A stretch of DNA of 64,000 nt. Origin: Ascaris suum. Its lineage: Eukaryota; Nematoda; Chromadorea; Rhabditida; Ascarididae. The stretch is from the NCBI GenBank assembly GCA_013433145.1, contig CM024191.1, positions 7,073,888 to 7,137,887 of the forward strand. Reading direction: 5' to 3'. How positions within the stretch are numbered: the stretch's first letter is position 1; every line of letters starts with the position of its first letter. Position numbers and translations under genes: made by a program. Under the pieces are notes generated by a model. It was not told the origin of the DNA and searched no databases. It saw only the letters and a list, made by a program, of their open reading frames with translations. Shown here piece after piece: positions 13,810-26,620 of this stretch.

Positions 13810-15484
13810 GAAATACCATAAATCTTGTTGAAAGGCAGACGGTTCGTTTTGTCCATCAAGGTAGACTCCTTGTAATATTCGTTTCTCCTTGTTGTATACC
13901 AGCTTATTCATTTATTGCTCATTTAAACGTTCTTAACTATAGATATAGCCCCATTCAGACAGCAGAAGACAAAAGGGCGTGCAGTTGCATTTAGGCTACA
14001 GCAAAATCGGGCAGGAATTAATGTTAAAAGAGCAAGCATTTCGAGATGGCGGCTACAAATTGAGGTGTTATGTGGAAACAGCACTGATGTCATGTGCTAT
14101 CACAGGTGAAAATCTGTTGAGCTGCTACGCGTTCTGGTATGAATGAATATTTCACACTGCATTTCAGTGCAACAAATTTTCATCTCGGATACCATATACC
14201 ACGACATGAATGTTCCCTCTAAATTGCAACCAGAACACTCTGAAAGAAATAAATTGTTTTACGCTACTTTTTGCCATAATTTTCCTGGCTCTTCATAAGC
14301 CTGCGAACGCTATCTGCTCTTTACATCTGAGCACAACTGCAAGCCTGTGGCGGTACTGGATGTGAAGCCTCACTTACATATGAAAGGGCAAAAAGATGTT
14401 TAGGTGCGTGCGGAAGAAAGGAAAAATAAGGCAGAATACATGGCGAAGCGTACTAAACTTAGACCGTCTATAATTCTCTACATTCTCTATACTTTAAATG
14501 GAAAGGTGGAAGTTACAAGTCATCCGCATTTCTTGCAAAACTCGCTGCTCTCTGCTTTTGTTGTGCACTCATATCGAAAACCATATTCACACTTTTTTGT
14601 CCTCCCATATTTGGTGGCCTTGAAACTATAAAACAAAAACAACGACATCACATTCCCGAGATATTCGACAGTAACAAAATGCTATGAAATACTTCGAAGA
14701 CGCTTAATAAATGTCCGATTATTTTAACATGCAAAATACGGAATTATTAGTTATAGTCGATTTTGCGCATCCATCGGCTTCAGCTAATAATAGCGTTTAA
14801 TTCAAGTATGCCAATTCGAGTGCAACGCGACTTGTTGAGATGGATTAGGAATGAAGTGTTTGCCAACGAAAACAGAGGAATGCGTGCAAAGATTTCGAGG
14901 AAACAGTGCTCTGGCAGCCAGAAGAAATCAGTGCAACAAATAAAGAAATCCGCTAAGTGGAACAACAAATAATAAGCGAAAAGATACTTGGGCGTTACGT
15001 ATGGTTTTAATACTTAATGCAACTTCTATGGTGATTTATATGGACGACATATTCTTAAATATGAATGTTGGCGTGAGATGGAATTGAACCGCATTCTTTT
15101 AATCCTAATACCGCTGAGAATCAAGCACCATGCTGTAATCTGACAAGATTAGGGTTGTGAAGCCAATACCTGCCTACGGTGGATAATTTTGGCAAACTTT
15201 CAAAGGTCTCGATAGCTCAACGCGTCGTCATTCTGTTCAGCGGTGGAAATCGGAATCCGTAATCGGAATGTTGTGTTAGGTGCGAAGTCATTGTGTAATA
15301 GAAGCCTATTAATTGTACGCATTGCTGTGCAGCGAACAGTGTTGTACCTATTCACAAGCTGCCCAGCATGTAGGAAGTGTTTGTGTTCTATGTACGTTTC
15401 TAATGCAGGGTAATAGCACTTTTATGGAGTGACTGTTTCAAATGGCGGTCGAGGTCTATTGTGCCTAAATTTTGCATGCTTTTT
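13810..15484. other. intergenic, no gene recognised
   Basis: Short open frames of up to 75 codons occur (14404-14631 and 14763-14972, plus) but neither resembles a known family and neither has paired splice sites that I could chain. Nothing else is seen. Confidence 0.4.
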
Positions 15485-15623
15485 ACATTTCCTCCAGGCT
15501 GGGCAACTTGTTGCTTTGTACATCACTTCTGGGCTGGGCATCTTGTGATCCTATACATCTCCTCTAGATTAGGCTGGTTATGTTTCTGTACATATATTGT
15601 AGCTGGACAGCTTGTGATTTTGT
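15485..15623 (+). repeat. minisatellite, 35-bp unit, four copies
   Basis: Four head-to-tail units start at 15485, 15520, 15555 and 15590 (35, 35, 35 and 34 nt). Each begins ACAT, is T-rich, contains a core like GGCTGGGCA-CTTGT and ends in a T-rich TGT. Copies are diverged by roughly a quarter to a third, so the array is old. Confidence 0.75.
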
Positions 15624-16814
15624 AGGTGTTTGTGTAGACATGTTCCTCGAGTAACTAATGCGCCATAAAAACTCCATAGCAAGTTGAGTAATCTCATCCC
15701 CAAACCTGAGCTGTTACCATCAGTTCCCCCGCGAAAGAGTAAAAGTTGCTAAAGCTTCGTTCCGTTCAGCGCTAAAACAGATTGTTTGGCTGAGGTTTTG
15801 CTCAGTTATATATTCTCATAAAACAGTGTGTTGTTGTTTGTCACTGTTTTTAAATATTTAGACAAAGCGCATATGTGGCCGCTAGTCTCTATAGATTCGG
15901 CTTTATATTGAGTGTGGTATCTCGTTGATTATGACGCCTTTCTGGTTTCAAATTGCGCCATGTACTTAAATATATGTACGTCGCCAAGCACTGGGTACAA
16001 TATTAGGTTTGCCCTGTTTTCGATATTTCGCCATGACGTCGCTTGCAGTCAGTAAGATCAGTACTAGTGTTCGGAGTTCACCGTCATCCTCCCTCACCCC
16101 CCTCTCCCCCTCGTGTGGGTCCCTGTAATAAGATGAATTATAAATTTTTGACATGCGAGAGCCTGGTCACGGAAGCCCACGCGATCAAAAACCTCTTCAC
16201 CATCGCTAGGGATTTGTTGTAGCCCATCCCCCGCCCGCGGGGGCCTCGCTCATTTTCATCATCTGTGTGAGAATATTGGAAGCTTGAATTCTGCGGTCTT
16301 AAGCTGAAAAAAAAAACTCTTCGAAGTAACAGAACACAAGGAAACTGCGCGATGCTGTAAATTGGAATGAGAAACGATGAAAAACAACGTGACGCACATG
16401 TGTCGTCAGAGAAACAAGAGTTTATCATGGAATTTGTATGGACGCAGTCAAAAAAACATAAGAGAAACCATTAATGTGAAATAGAAGTACGTCTCGAATG
16501 AACGAAAACACTCGTAGCGTATCAAGAAGCTCTGCGATAACGTTAATGCAGACCTGCGTAATCCACATGGTGCTCAAAGAAAGCCCCATTGCTGCCGGAG
16601 TTCCGCAGTTTGCTGTCCCTCCCCTCCTCTCATACTCGCCTTTCTTTCTGGCGTCGAAAAAATCTCGTCCACCGGAGAAGTGGTCGAATCAAAATTTGCA
16701 AACTGTATTCTCCACGCCTCATAGCGCAGATGTATTGAACACTACCGAAGTGCTTTCATAGCCTTTTGCCGACTCATTTTGGAATAGTGCACGACTGTGT
16801 GGTTTCCTCATTTG

Positions 16815-17335
16815 ATTTCTGATATCAGATTGCTAGCAAATGTCCAGAAATGCTTCATCAACACTGCTTTCTTGCAAAATTTATCGTGATCCATATCAGC
16901 CTTATTACACTTCCAAGGCAAAAGTCCTCAACCTGGAACCACTGGAATATCGCGAGCTAAATTCTCACTTAATTGTTTGCTATAAAATTGTGCTCGGCTT
17001 TTCCGACATCCTGCTATCGGAAATATTTCTTTCCCTCACGCCGTAGTCGAAATACACATTAGTTTCAGCTTGCCAAAAGATGTTGCAATACAAGCAAGGT
17101 TTTGCATACTTTCTAATTTCGCGTTGCATGAGTCTGGAATCTGCTTAACGCTGATGTCTTATTGCACCCTTTCAAATTCTGAGCCGCGGTTGACTCGTTT
17201 TGACTTACTTGGTGTTGCTACTCTTTTGTTCGCTGAAATTACTGCCCTGCAAATGTTTTGGTTGTTCATGCTGTTCATGCTTACGTACTTTTATATTTTT
17301 TCCTACCTCGGGACGTTAAAATAAATAAATAAAAG
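16815..17335 (+). mobile_element. decayed CR1-like LINE 3' end
   Basis: The open stretch 16840-17046 contains KAKVLNLEPLEYRELNSHLI followed by VCYKIVLGFSDI, matching the L-x-L-x-x-L-E-x-R-R-L...CYKI-x-x-G segment near the C-terminus of CR1-like LINE reverse transcriptases. The continuation is frameshifted; around 17120 the remnants of FRV-VWN-LP and of an FKxxL tail are visible with in-frame stops. The 3' UTR ends in CGTTAAAATAAATAAATAAA at about 17310-17330, like the copy at the left window edge. It is non-functional. Confidence 0.65.
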
Positions 17336-17639
17336 ACATGCAACACAGTAATAATTCTGAGAGTTCAGAACAAAAACAGAAACAACGTTTCATTATCACA
17401 ACACAGTCTAAGATACCTTCCTCCTTAACCTAGAAAACCATATCTTATTATGCTCTGCCGCTTAAGTACTACAAGGAACTTCGATAAACTCTGATAAGCA
17501 AAAGAAGCGGCTTTCGATACATGTCGATGTCGCACTCTGTGACTTTTAATATTCTAGTAGCCCTCGCACGAAGAAATGCTTCAGAAGGAGTAACGAAGAT
17601 GATGTGTGATCAGTGAAGCGGCTCCGATGTCTGTCGGAT

Positions 17640-17995
17640 GCTATTGCTGTTGTGCTGAAGATTGTTCTGCGATTTCACCAGCGTTTCGCATAGCTCCTGC
17701 AACTTCTGGGAGATTACCGTGGACGGCTTTCAAATGATCTATTATGCCATGAGTCGATGAAAAGTTGAAAGCTAACATTCATCCGCAACTACTGCACCGA
17801 GCTCTTTCCTGCGTTTGTTGTCTTCTACCACGAAGAACTCCCACATCGCTGTTCCACTATTTTTCTTCTTCCTCATCAGTCCAGATTCCTCCGAATCACT
17901 GACTGTTGATGTCGACTCTCCCTAGGACGTTGAGGAGGAAGCGAGCGATGGAATCGGCAGTGGTGACTGTTTATCTCCGTTACTTGGGCATTCCA
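17640..17995 (-). pseudogene. decayed BED-type zinc-finger gene fragment
   Basis: Read right to left, an open stretch encodes a Ser-rich acidic segment with one in-frame TAG, then GTAMWEFFVVEDNKRRKELG, which has the W-x-x-F start of a BED finger. A TAG follows the only remaining finger Cys, and after a frameshift comes STHGIIDHLKAVHGNLPEV with the H-L-K-x-x-H end of a BED finger, stopping at a Gln-rich tail. The first Cys position appears to be Ala. BED fingers occur in hAT-type transposases and in host genes derived from them. With two stops, a frameshift and a lost Cys this is most likely a pseudogene. An intron explaining the frameshift was not found. Confidence 0.4.
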
Positions 17996-18000
17996 TCTGT

Positions 18001-18486
18001 CTACAACACGGCCCATTCAAACAGCAAATCCGCATTCACGTGAATGGAAAGACATAGTGGATCAAGATTGTCAGGATTTGATTGTTCATCAGGAAACGCA
18101 GGTATTATGAAGGCACTTAGAGCACAGTGAACTGTGACGCAACATGTGGAGCTGCCATCTTCGAGAACTCGATATTCCACCCGCCTACTTGGTTTCGTGA
18201 CTGTTCTGAACATTTCATAGCAGAGATTAAACAAACTCATTTCCATATGGAGACGTTATGGTAATAGGCACCTGCTCGCACCACCATCACCATCACTTGC
18301 GGAGCAAAATTCCCAAGTGGAATACGCACTCACAGAAAAAGAATAAGATAAGAACGAATAACCTGTCGAAAAACAAAGCGCATTAGTCCTAACAACTTCA
18401 CGAAGTAGCACATCATGTGGAAAAAGCACATTGCTCCATATCTCATTTCCTATCATTTTGGCAGCAGAAATGTGGCCTTCAAACAC
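18001..18486 (-). CDS. two unassigned minus-strand open frames, possibly 5' part of the BED pseudogene
   Basis: Frame 18486-18256 encodes a start like MFEGHISAAKMIGNEIWSNV and frame 18246-18001 one like MEMSLFNLCYEMFRTVTKPS. Both are balanced in composition and end close to the decayed BED finger on the same strand. A donor-like G-GTTATT at the TGYSF junction and an AG at GCGAGCAG would allow joining, but the resulting frame hits a stop, so the connection is not proven. No family is recognised. Confidence 0.2.
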
Positions 18487-19410
18487 GCTTCCTTATTCCA
18501 ACGCGAAGTAACATTATCGCAGTCACCTCTCAGTAACCACGAAGCGAACATCCTTCCTTTGTAACCGTTTCCCGAAACTTTGCTACCACATGCATTTAAC
18601 AGATCATGCAACTGCATTTAACAAAATTATGCATCTTGGGCTTCAGCCGCGATTTCTGTTTGAAACGATTTGCCAAAGATACGCCAAAACTGCATGTCTT
18701 CGAAAATTACTCCTATTGCAGCTTCCCATGAAAACGATATAGCGGGGGGATCGAGAGCTTAGATCCTCGCAGAGGCCATCGCGAGGCCGAAGAGCCCCTT
18801 CACCTCCCCCCCCCCCCCGGGGTACGATTCATCTGTTTAAATGGCAGGGGTCCCGTTCCAAACACCAAGGATTGATTCGATATATGTAAAAGGAAGGGAG
18901 CGGTTTTGGAGCGTTTGGTAAGGACAGTTTTAAAACCTCATGCTTCAGTAAAGGAAAAGTTTGTGCTGTTATAGTTTTAGTTTGGGTCCTCGAAACCGCT
19001 CTGTTCTCACTTCCTCATGGTCAACGACAGCAGGTGCTGTCAGTTGTGGAAGTTCGGCAACTTCAGTATCAGAAACGCAGAATTCAACTTGAAGTTGCTG
19101 CAGGGCAACCTCTCGAAAACGCACGATATTGGTCGTTTATTTTTAGCTTCCCGTTCAGTGCGCGTTGAAACCGTTTTGCTCGCTGAGCGCATTGATAATA
19201 AAGTCGATATTTAAGCAGAGTTTGTAAGCAGCAGCCGTTTCTCGAAAACTCCGGAAATGAGACTTTCAAAGAGGGAGACAGCTCCAAGATAATCTCGCAG
19301 GTATTGCACTTATTGACAGGTACCTAACGAAGTAACGTTCTCAAATTTTCTACCGCTGCACATTCCAGCCCCATTCATTTTGGTTGTATTCGGAGTTTAA
19401 ATTTTCGATG

Positions 19411-19416
19411 TTTCAG
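19411..19416 (+). promoter_or_regulatory. possible trans-splice acceptor of the OSTF1 homologue
   Basis: A perfect nematode acceptor, TTTCAG, ends 35 nt before the ATG at 19452. Either SL trans-splicing or a 5' UTR intron would use it. Confidence 0.4.
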
Positions 19417-19451
19417 CAGGAGATTTGTAACGCGGAAGCAAACGTTCCCGA

Positions 19452-22400
19452 ATGGCGAACGTTGCACCACCAAAGCCAGCGCCTAAGCCGGGCCGAGTTA
19501 TAGTTTATCGCGCACTATACGATTATACTGCGCGCGAGGCAAGTTTCTGGCATTCTTCACTGCTTTAATGCGTCACATAATTGTGATCTATATTGCTATA
19601 GTGCTTCTGGTGTAATTGATACTGAGGATTGCTTATAAATCGGCGAGGAAGTTGGGTTGGGGGTTTCCAAGGAAATTTTCATTGAAACTGATACTACATC
19701 AGTTACTCTTATCTGATCTCAGCCTTTTTAATAAACAAGCATTGCACGAAGAACTATGTTGTGATTATGACAGCAGATAATCAGTTGGGAGCGCAGATTC
19801 ACCTGAGCATTAAGCATGTTATTTACAACTTATGGCGCTATGCGTCCTTGCCAGGCTCATCTGAAGGCGTAAAATTACAGCGGTGACATTTCCGCCTCAT
19901 AATGCAATCCACCTTTGCGATCCACTCAGCAATCCTAATGTGGAGGTCCTGCTTGCAGCACAGTTTTAATTGATCTCTTGACCGCTGGAATCATAGTTTA
20001 GCTTTATGCGTTTTATGTTGAAGGCTGCATTCGTCGTTGGATTGGTATTTTAATCCCTTCTGCTTTTAAAAGGGAACGATTCAGGTCCAAAAAAAGGAAG
20101 CGTTAAGTTGTGCTTGCAGATGCTGTTGTTGAGAGATATAGCTAAGTAAAAAGAAAGGAAAAGAAACATTACGTACACTGGCCTCCGACTCATCTTGATA
20201 TTTAGAAACATCTTGATATTCACATGAAGTACATTTCTGTGCTTGAGATGTTTAAGCCATAACTGGAACCGCTGACATCATGGGTTTGGCCGTTATGTGA
20301 TGTGAATTTTCAGCGAACTAACGTTGAATTAGCTCGTCATATGACAAATTCAATTTTGAAATTGACTCACGATGGTCAAATAAAGTTATTTTCCGAACCA
20401 CTTTATGCCTTTTGACAATGTTTTGAAGTAAACGTTGAAAGCGTGGTTGTGTTTTTGATTGCAACGATGCAGATGAGAAAGAAGTTTTTATTCAAGTTTA
20501 TAGTTGAATATACTGTCTGTAACCTATGGGCTGTTAACTGGATGAGTTCTGTATCAGCTATGTGCGAAAACAGCTTGCATTAGTGTAACGATTCAATTAG
20601 CGAGAACGGATCCTATGCCTTTAGAATGAAGCGCAAAGTTTAGTTTTCTATGAGGTGAGGGGACTGTACGATGCCAGCGAATATTTTGCCAAATATATTT
20701 ATTTATTCTCCCTTTATGACGGCATCGTTAATACTCAGGCAAAAGAGATGTCTTTTAATGAAGGCGACCTGTTATATGTCTCGGACAGTGGCCACGATTC
20801 AGATTGGTTAACGGCGCGATGCGGAGGACAAACTGGTTTAATACCTCGCGCTTACGGTTATTTTTACTTTCAGTTGTTTAAACGCTCAAAGTGTTGGAAG
20901 TATTTCACTTTTCGGAAAATTTCCATCGCTGACCTCGCACAAAACCTTGACAGATGTGGTCAGGCCTTTGTTGCGATTAGCTTGTCTTTTGCATTACCAC
21001 GTTGAAGTTATTGCTACTTCACTTAACAATAACTTCAGTCAGGGAATTCGCTCTCTTGTTTTCGAAGAGTTGTTTTATGGATCTAATGGTGCAGTCTTTT
21101 TGTTTATTGATATCCTTTGAAGGGAAACATTCATAAAAATTGAGTGAACCTTTTAGATTTTTTTGCAGTTTTTCTAATATTTGAAGTTTAACAGGTTTAT
21201 CGTTTAGTGTTGAGTGCCGAATACATTGACTACCCTTTGCATGACGCCGCCAAAAGAGGAAACGAGCAGTTCGTTACAGAGTGCCTTAACAACGCGGTAC
21301 GCTGTTTTTTCATCGTCCGTAATTATCGTTTTATATACTAAAGCCGCTTTTGCAGATTAATTGCTTCCATTGCGTCTTTCAAAAAATAAAGTGTTACATC
21401 GGAAATTTATGCCAGAATTTCTATACGAAAGTTTCTCTTCCGTGGGAAACCTCTAAGGAGTGAAATTGTGAAGGTTTTTACTCCCTGCTCACCTGTTTTG
21501 CAGTGGAAATACTCCCAGAATTGCGACTGTTAGCTCGCTACTTATGCTATAGGAAAAGTGGACAGTCGAGGATGACTAGCGCTAAGGTATACAAAGAAAC
21601 AGAAGAATATGCAGGTTAATACAGAGGGAGAGCGGAATGGGACAGAAAATAAGATGGAAACAGTGCACATTAGCAGGCTAAAGGCCTTTTGTATTGTAAG
21701 TACATGTCGAAACATAACTTCGGTTAGCACAACACCTCAAAAAAATTTTCGACAAGAGCCTTGAATGCCATGTTCTTTCAAGCAAGATCTCAATCGAGAA
21801 TCATCCGCAAAGTGTGCACCATTTTTTTACTGCTTCCTGCCGTTTTAATTTCCTTCACTATACGTCTGCACGACTAACTTCAAAGGTTTATGCCCGCAAC
21901 CAGATCCATCTTCAGTTTCCAACAGATCGTTCCACTCGCTGTTGTTAGCCATAATTACCGGACCAATCTTTTCTACTTGCATCTTTGAAAAAGTTTTGCA
22001 AAAATGTTGGCAGAAGTAAAACATTCGCAGTACTGTTAGAAAGGGGCGCGACCATTTCTTTTGAAGGCATTCTTAGAGGGAACTGTTTATTGGCCAAGAA
22101 ATATCGAAGGGCGAAAAAACGACTTAGGAACTACTGCCCTGTTTATAGATCGCGAACAAGATGCGTACTTTCGGAGAGCGCGCACAAAGTTGTCATGAGA
22201 GGGATAGAAGACAGCATGTTTTACTAGAATAGATATTCACTACGCACAACGGTTTGCGATGAGCATGCGTACTCTACTCCGAGAAATGAGGGCAGGTTGG
22301 TTGAGGTTTTGTGATGGCCAAAGGACAGAGTGGAGCCTCAGAGCAACAGTTCTTCATTAGCTTTCTGGCATCGGGAACGACAGTGCCGGTTTGTAGCTTT

Positions 22401-24880
22401 CGTCTAGCGTGACTTTAGCTGCTAGCACCGGACACAGCAAACGCCACGCAGAGTTTCAGAGCGGGTGCTGATAAAATAGCTAACACCGTTCATATGAGAA
22501 CCGTCAGCCAGCGCGATGGTTCGGGAAATTTTGGCAGCTTTTTTCGGCATTCTAGCGGAAGTACTGCTGATTCTTAGCAGTCAAAAGTCGATTCAGTTTT
22601 TGCTCGACTTACTATTGCAAATTTTAGTCTGATGTTGCCAGCCGAAGGCTGTGAATTCATCGGCTAAACTGTGGTTATACTGTTTATCTCATCACTTTTG
22701 GTGTGAACTTTTGGCACTCTAGAAAGTCTGCTGGTATAACTGAAGAAGTTTCTTTATGAGGGGAAAGTAGAAAAGAATACATCGGCGTTTCCGAGTCAAT
22801 ACGCAACATTTTTTTAAAACTCTATGTTTGGCTTTCGCGAAAAGAATAGGTTGCTGGGTGCAGCTTGCGCTGAAACGGTCGAACGTGGTTTTATTATTTT
22901 CTGAGATTTTTGATTCGAAGGGTGTGGTGTTTTGACATTCGCAAATGGCGATCAGAAATTAACAGGAGAAAGAGAGAGGGGGTTTCCGTTTGTGTACTCA
23001 AAATAAGGTAGAAGAATTAAGCAAAATTTTGTCGATGATAAAGTGGGTGTGGTCTTGGTTCTGTAGGTCTATTTGGTCTTTTTTAGAAGAGTGATTTCTT
23101 GTTTTCGTATGTACAAGAGTCCAAAGTTTTCAAACGAAGAAGGATGAATGCCAATCTGGGAAGAGATCAGAATGTGATCGGAAGCACGGTTTCAGCAGCA
23201 CTGCAATTGTGGAGGGGAAAGCATGGGTGGGTAAAGAAACGCGAGAAAAGCGCAGTTCGTCTATGGAAAGAGGTGGCGAAGCCATTTCGAAGGAAATCAG
23301 GTGACTAGACTTGAGGTCATACACGTGGCAGCGAGATTAGCGACGCACGTGGCTTCGTCCAGTCACGTAATTCACCTCCTCAAGATGGCCGGGCTGCTTT
23401 TCCGTATGCGTGCTTGCGGCCATGCTTCCTCCTAATGTCCTTGTTCACGATTGCGTGGCCAAGTTCGGCGCACAGAGTTGTGCGTGGCACTAAATATTCC
23501 GTAGTTTTGTCACTGTGACTTCGGTGGCAAAAAATGGACTAAGAACATGCGAAACCTATCACGTAGGTTCCTTCCAGGCAGTTCATCATGCTGATTTTGG
23601 CAGTAAGCCTGTGTAATCATATCGTCGTCGTAAAAAGCCAGCGTTTTTCATATTGTAGATTCAACCAAGGCAATAACTGTGGTTTTCTATGAGACCTTGA
23701 AAGATGTACGCTCACGTTTATATTTTTTCGCCTTTTAAACTCGTATTCGACATCAGCCTTCAAAACTATAACATTCGCTTGGCAAACGGAGCATAATTTC
23801 AGCCTCGCCTCTTCCCACTGTTTTCTGATCTTTCCCCTGAATTAAAGAGAAACAGCTTGTCTGAGTTCTTAACTATAGCTGTTGCAACGCCATAATTGGC
23901 CAACAGATTGTGGGCACCGAGCTGTTCATTTGTGCTCCGGGCTCAAAATATTTTTCCCATTAAGAGCGCTCATCCACTTTAGCGACGTTCCGCCTTGTAT
24001 CGTTGAGACGTGTAAGTGGTGTACGTTGCATGCGGATATTTTATAGGTTTCAGCAAACAGCTTGGATAAATCTGGTTCGACCGCTTTGCACTGGGCAAGT
24101 TACGCAGGTCACGCCAGTATTGTAAGGATACTGGTTGCTGTTCCAAACATGTGCATTTCGGCTCAGGTACTAGTTTTTTCTCCCTTATCGAACTGTAGTA
24201 CAGTTGACCACACTTTGGATAGGCAACTAAAGTTGAAAACCGCTGCAAAAATTTCACTCTTGAGTCATTTTGCCAACCGAAAGTTGGAGAGGGTCAGGGA
24301 AATGAGCGCCGTCAAGGAGCATATTTAGCAAAAACAATTGCGCAAAGTAGCATAGCTCCTTGCGTGAATTGCGGTCCACAACGATACTGTATGTAGTTGT
24401 AGCTATTCACGCTTCAGAAAATTGCTGTCCGGCGGGTTGTTGAACTCTAAATGTTCATAGGCTGTCAGAAATCCTCTCACTTTCTGGCAGAGCAAGCCAA
24501 CTACATCTTTTATTTCTGTATAGGAGCATTCTGCTGTGCAGCGCAGCGACTGCTGAAATATACGGTTGCGCTGAATACTTGCGTAGATAAGGAATAAGTT
24601 TGCAGTCAGCTCTCAGGGTGCTTGCAGTTTCCAGAACAAGCTTGGTGATACGGCGTTGCACGCAGCCGCGTGGAAGGGCCATGCGGAATGTGTACGTATA
24701 TTACTGGAAAGCGGTGCGAATACGAGCATACGTAACAACGAGCGGAAACGACCCATTGACATAGCTGCAGATGCGGAATGCAGAACCCTCATCCACCTCG
24801 CAATGAGCGGTATCTCTCAGCTGCACTCCACTGACAATGAATATCTCTCTGAATCGGATACTGAACCAAGTGATTCGTAA
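19452..24880 (+). CDS. OSTF1: OSTF1 homologue: SH3 domain plus ankyrin repeats, 5 exons
   Basis: OSTF1 (osteoclast-stimulating factor 1) is a small cytosolic adaptor that binds proline-rich partners through an N-terminal SH3 domain. Exons are 19452-19538, 20739-20856, 21208-21296, 24047-24166 and 24635-24880. They sum to 660 nt, 219 residues plus stop, against 214 in the human protein. Residues 1-16 are Pro-rich; the SH3 domain is about 17-70 with ALYDY, then EAKEMSFNEGDLLYV, SDWLTAR and GLIPRAY. Ankyrin repeats run from about 76 to 185, with DYPLHDAAKRGN, LDKSGSTALHWASYAGHASI and NKLGDTALHAAAWKGHAECV. The tail is acidic and ends SESDTEPSDS, as in the vertebrate protein. Intron 1 needs a GC donor (GAG|GCAAGT): the nearest GT donor would shift the frame. 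Exon 3 is best started after the AG at 21207, not the earlier AG at 21194, because only that phase restores the Y-V join. Confidence 0.94.
19539..20738 (+). other. GC-AG intron 1 of the OSTF1 homologue
   Basis: The exon ends GCGCGCGAG and the intron starts GCAAGT, the strong consensus for GC donors; it ends ATACTCAG. Joining GAG to GCAAAAGAG restores the SH3 ALYDYTAREAKEMSF segment without gap. Using GT two bases further on breaks the frame. Confidence 0.8.
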
Positions 24881-26620
24881 ATCGCCATCAACGAATCTGT
24901 ATATTACGTCTGCAGTAAAATTTCTTCATTTTTGACCTTTGCAAAAGTCATTGCTCTGCCGTCTTGAGAGAATTGACGGGATAACACAGTTGACGAAAGT
25001 AGCAGTTAACGTTTTAAATCTTCTGAGGGCTTTGAATAATTTCTTCATGTAGTTTTGACGACTCTCAAATATAACGCGCGCCTCAAAAACTCTGGTTTCC
25101 TATACCCTTTCGTAATTGCGGAAATTTTTTACCTAATATGATCCTCTAGTCCAACTTCTTATTTTTGATTGAGGACTCTCAGAGAATCGTCGTGAAAATG
25201 CGACACTTCTGAATCTCTCGCTGCCTCTTGCTAGCACACGTTTCCGTTATGTGTTTCAACTCGGGCCTCCTCCCCCCGGCGGTTCGATGGACATTTCCGC
25301 ACTTTTAAAGTTCCCTAGTCACTCGCTTCTTTTCATCCACCGGGCGAGATAATGCCGCAAGGCTCAAGGATATTGTGTAGAGAGTACTAAACCAGAAGTT
25401 CTGCGTTTCTGAATAACATTTATGTGGAGATTCTGAGTCGCTTTATGAAGCTTGTTCCCATGATTAATATCCTGGTGATTTGCCACGCGAAACACACTCC
25501 AGCATACCTACAAAATCCCTTCCAGGAAGATACGTGCTTCGGTCCTCCCCTCCAATCATAGGTCAATAAAGAAAGTGAACGGACCAAGGGCCAGACCTTT
25601 GCTGAGCCTATCTGGGGAAATTTTGCAAGGTCCAGTGACTCTTTTCCTCTCTTTTCCACTAAATATTCGCAACTGTTTTCTGTATCTGTGCGAAATGCCG
25701 ACGTTTTCGCCATTTGCTGCCTTTAGGGTATTTTATCGAATAGTGCCATCGGCCACGTTACGTAGGATTTGATGTGATCATGACCTTAATTAAGGAAGAA
25801 CACCAGCCCTGTAAAAAGGGTCATCCACGCACTACTTTATTTCTCGCATGAAACGAAAATGTGCCATTTCCTTTGCTTCACTATCCGCCGGCTGCGCATA
25901 ATCAGTGCGTTATGCGGGTACTTCTCAGACTTATTCATGCTGCGATGTATTGGACAGTTCTGCGAGGTGACCCACTACATCTATGCTGGAAGTATAGAGG
26001 TTTTTGTGGTAAAGGATGTTGACGTTAAGGTCGAAAGTTTGGTGATAAATACTTTCCAGTACAAAACTTTGGAGGTCCCCTAAGGACGTAAGGTGTAGAC
26101 AGCAAAGAACGTTCTGCTGACCAAGGCAGCAACCTTCCGTGTAGTTTATGATGGGACGGAGACAGCAGATTAAACCAAATTACGCCGCAACGAAAATGGG
26201 GAATTTTGAAAGATGCAGGAATGTGGAGGAGAAGGAGGAGGCTGGTTGTAAATATCGTGAGTATCAGTCGTGGATAGTCATAATTTGGTTGGAATGTACG
26301 GACAAAAAACCATATGAAATGTCACATAGTTTCGAGCAGTGGAGTGAAATCACGATCGGCAAAGTTCTGGTTTCTTCTGGATGAGAGAGAAAGCTTAGGG
26401 AAGAGCTCTATGCGAAAGTCCGAAAAGTTCACGGAAGAATTTGGGAGGAGAGGCTACTACCCGTCCAAGGAAAAGCTAAAGCATGGTTCCACTCCTTCTC
26501 CACATCCATTAGCACTTCAAACTGATTGTGTTTGTCATATTTGAAGGGTTCTGTCAAATTAAGCCAACAATGAACCATTAGGAAATTTAAAACAAGTACA
26601 ATACATTATAAACGTACGTA
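24881..26620. other. convergent intergenic region between OSTF1 and TMEM256 homologues
   Basis: It holds overlapping short frames on both strands (25420-25772, 26148-26544) with no family signature. It contains the 3' ends of two convergent genes. No clear AATAAA was found for either; OSTF1 may use a variant such as AGTAAA near 24914. Confidence 0.4.

Noticed and set aside
15065..15135. Minus-strand GGTTCAATTCC B-box with an A-box-like CTCAGCGGTAT upstream, tRNA-like
   Set aside because: The T stem and acceptor stem do not pair properly and no clean cloverleaf can be drawn. It is at best a tRNA-derived relic.
21194..21207. Earlier AG acceptor for OSTF1 exon 3
   Set aside because: It gives phase 0, while exon 2 ends in phase 1. 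The AG at 21207 restores the frame and the family's Y-V join.
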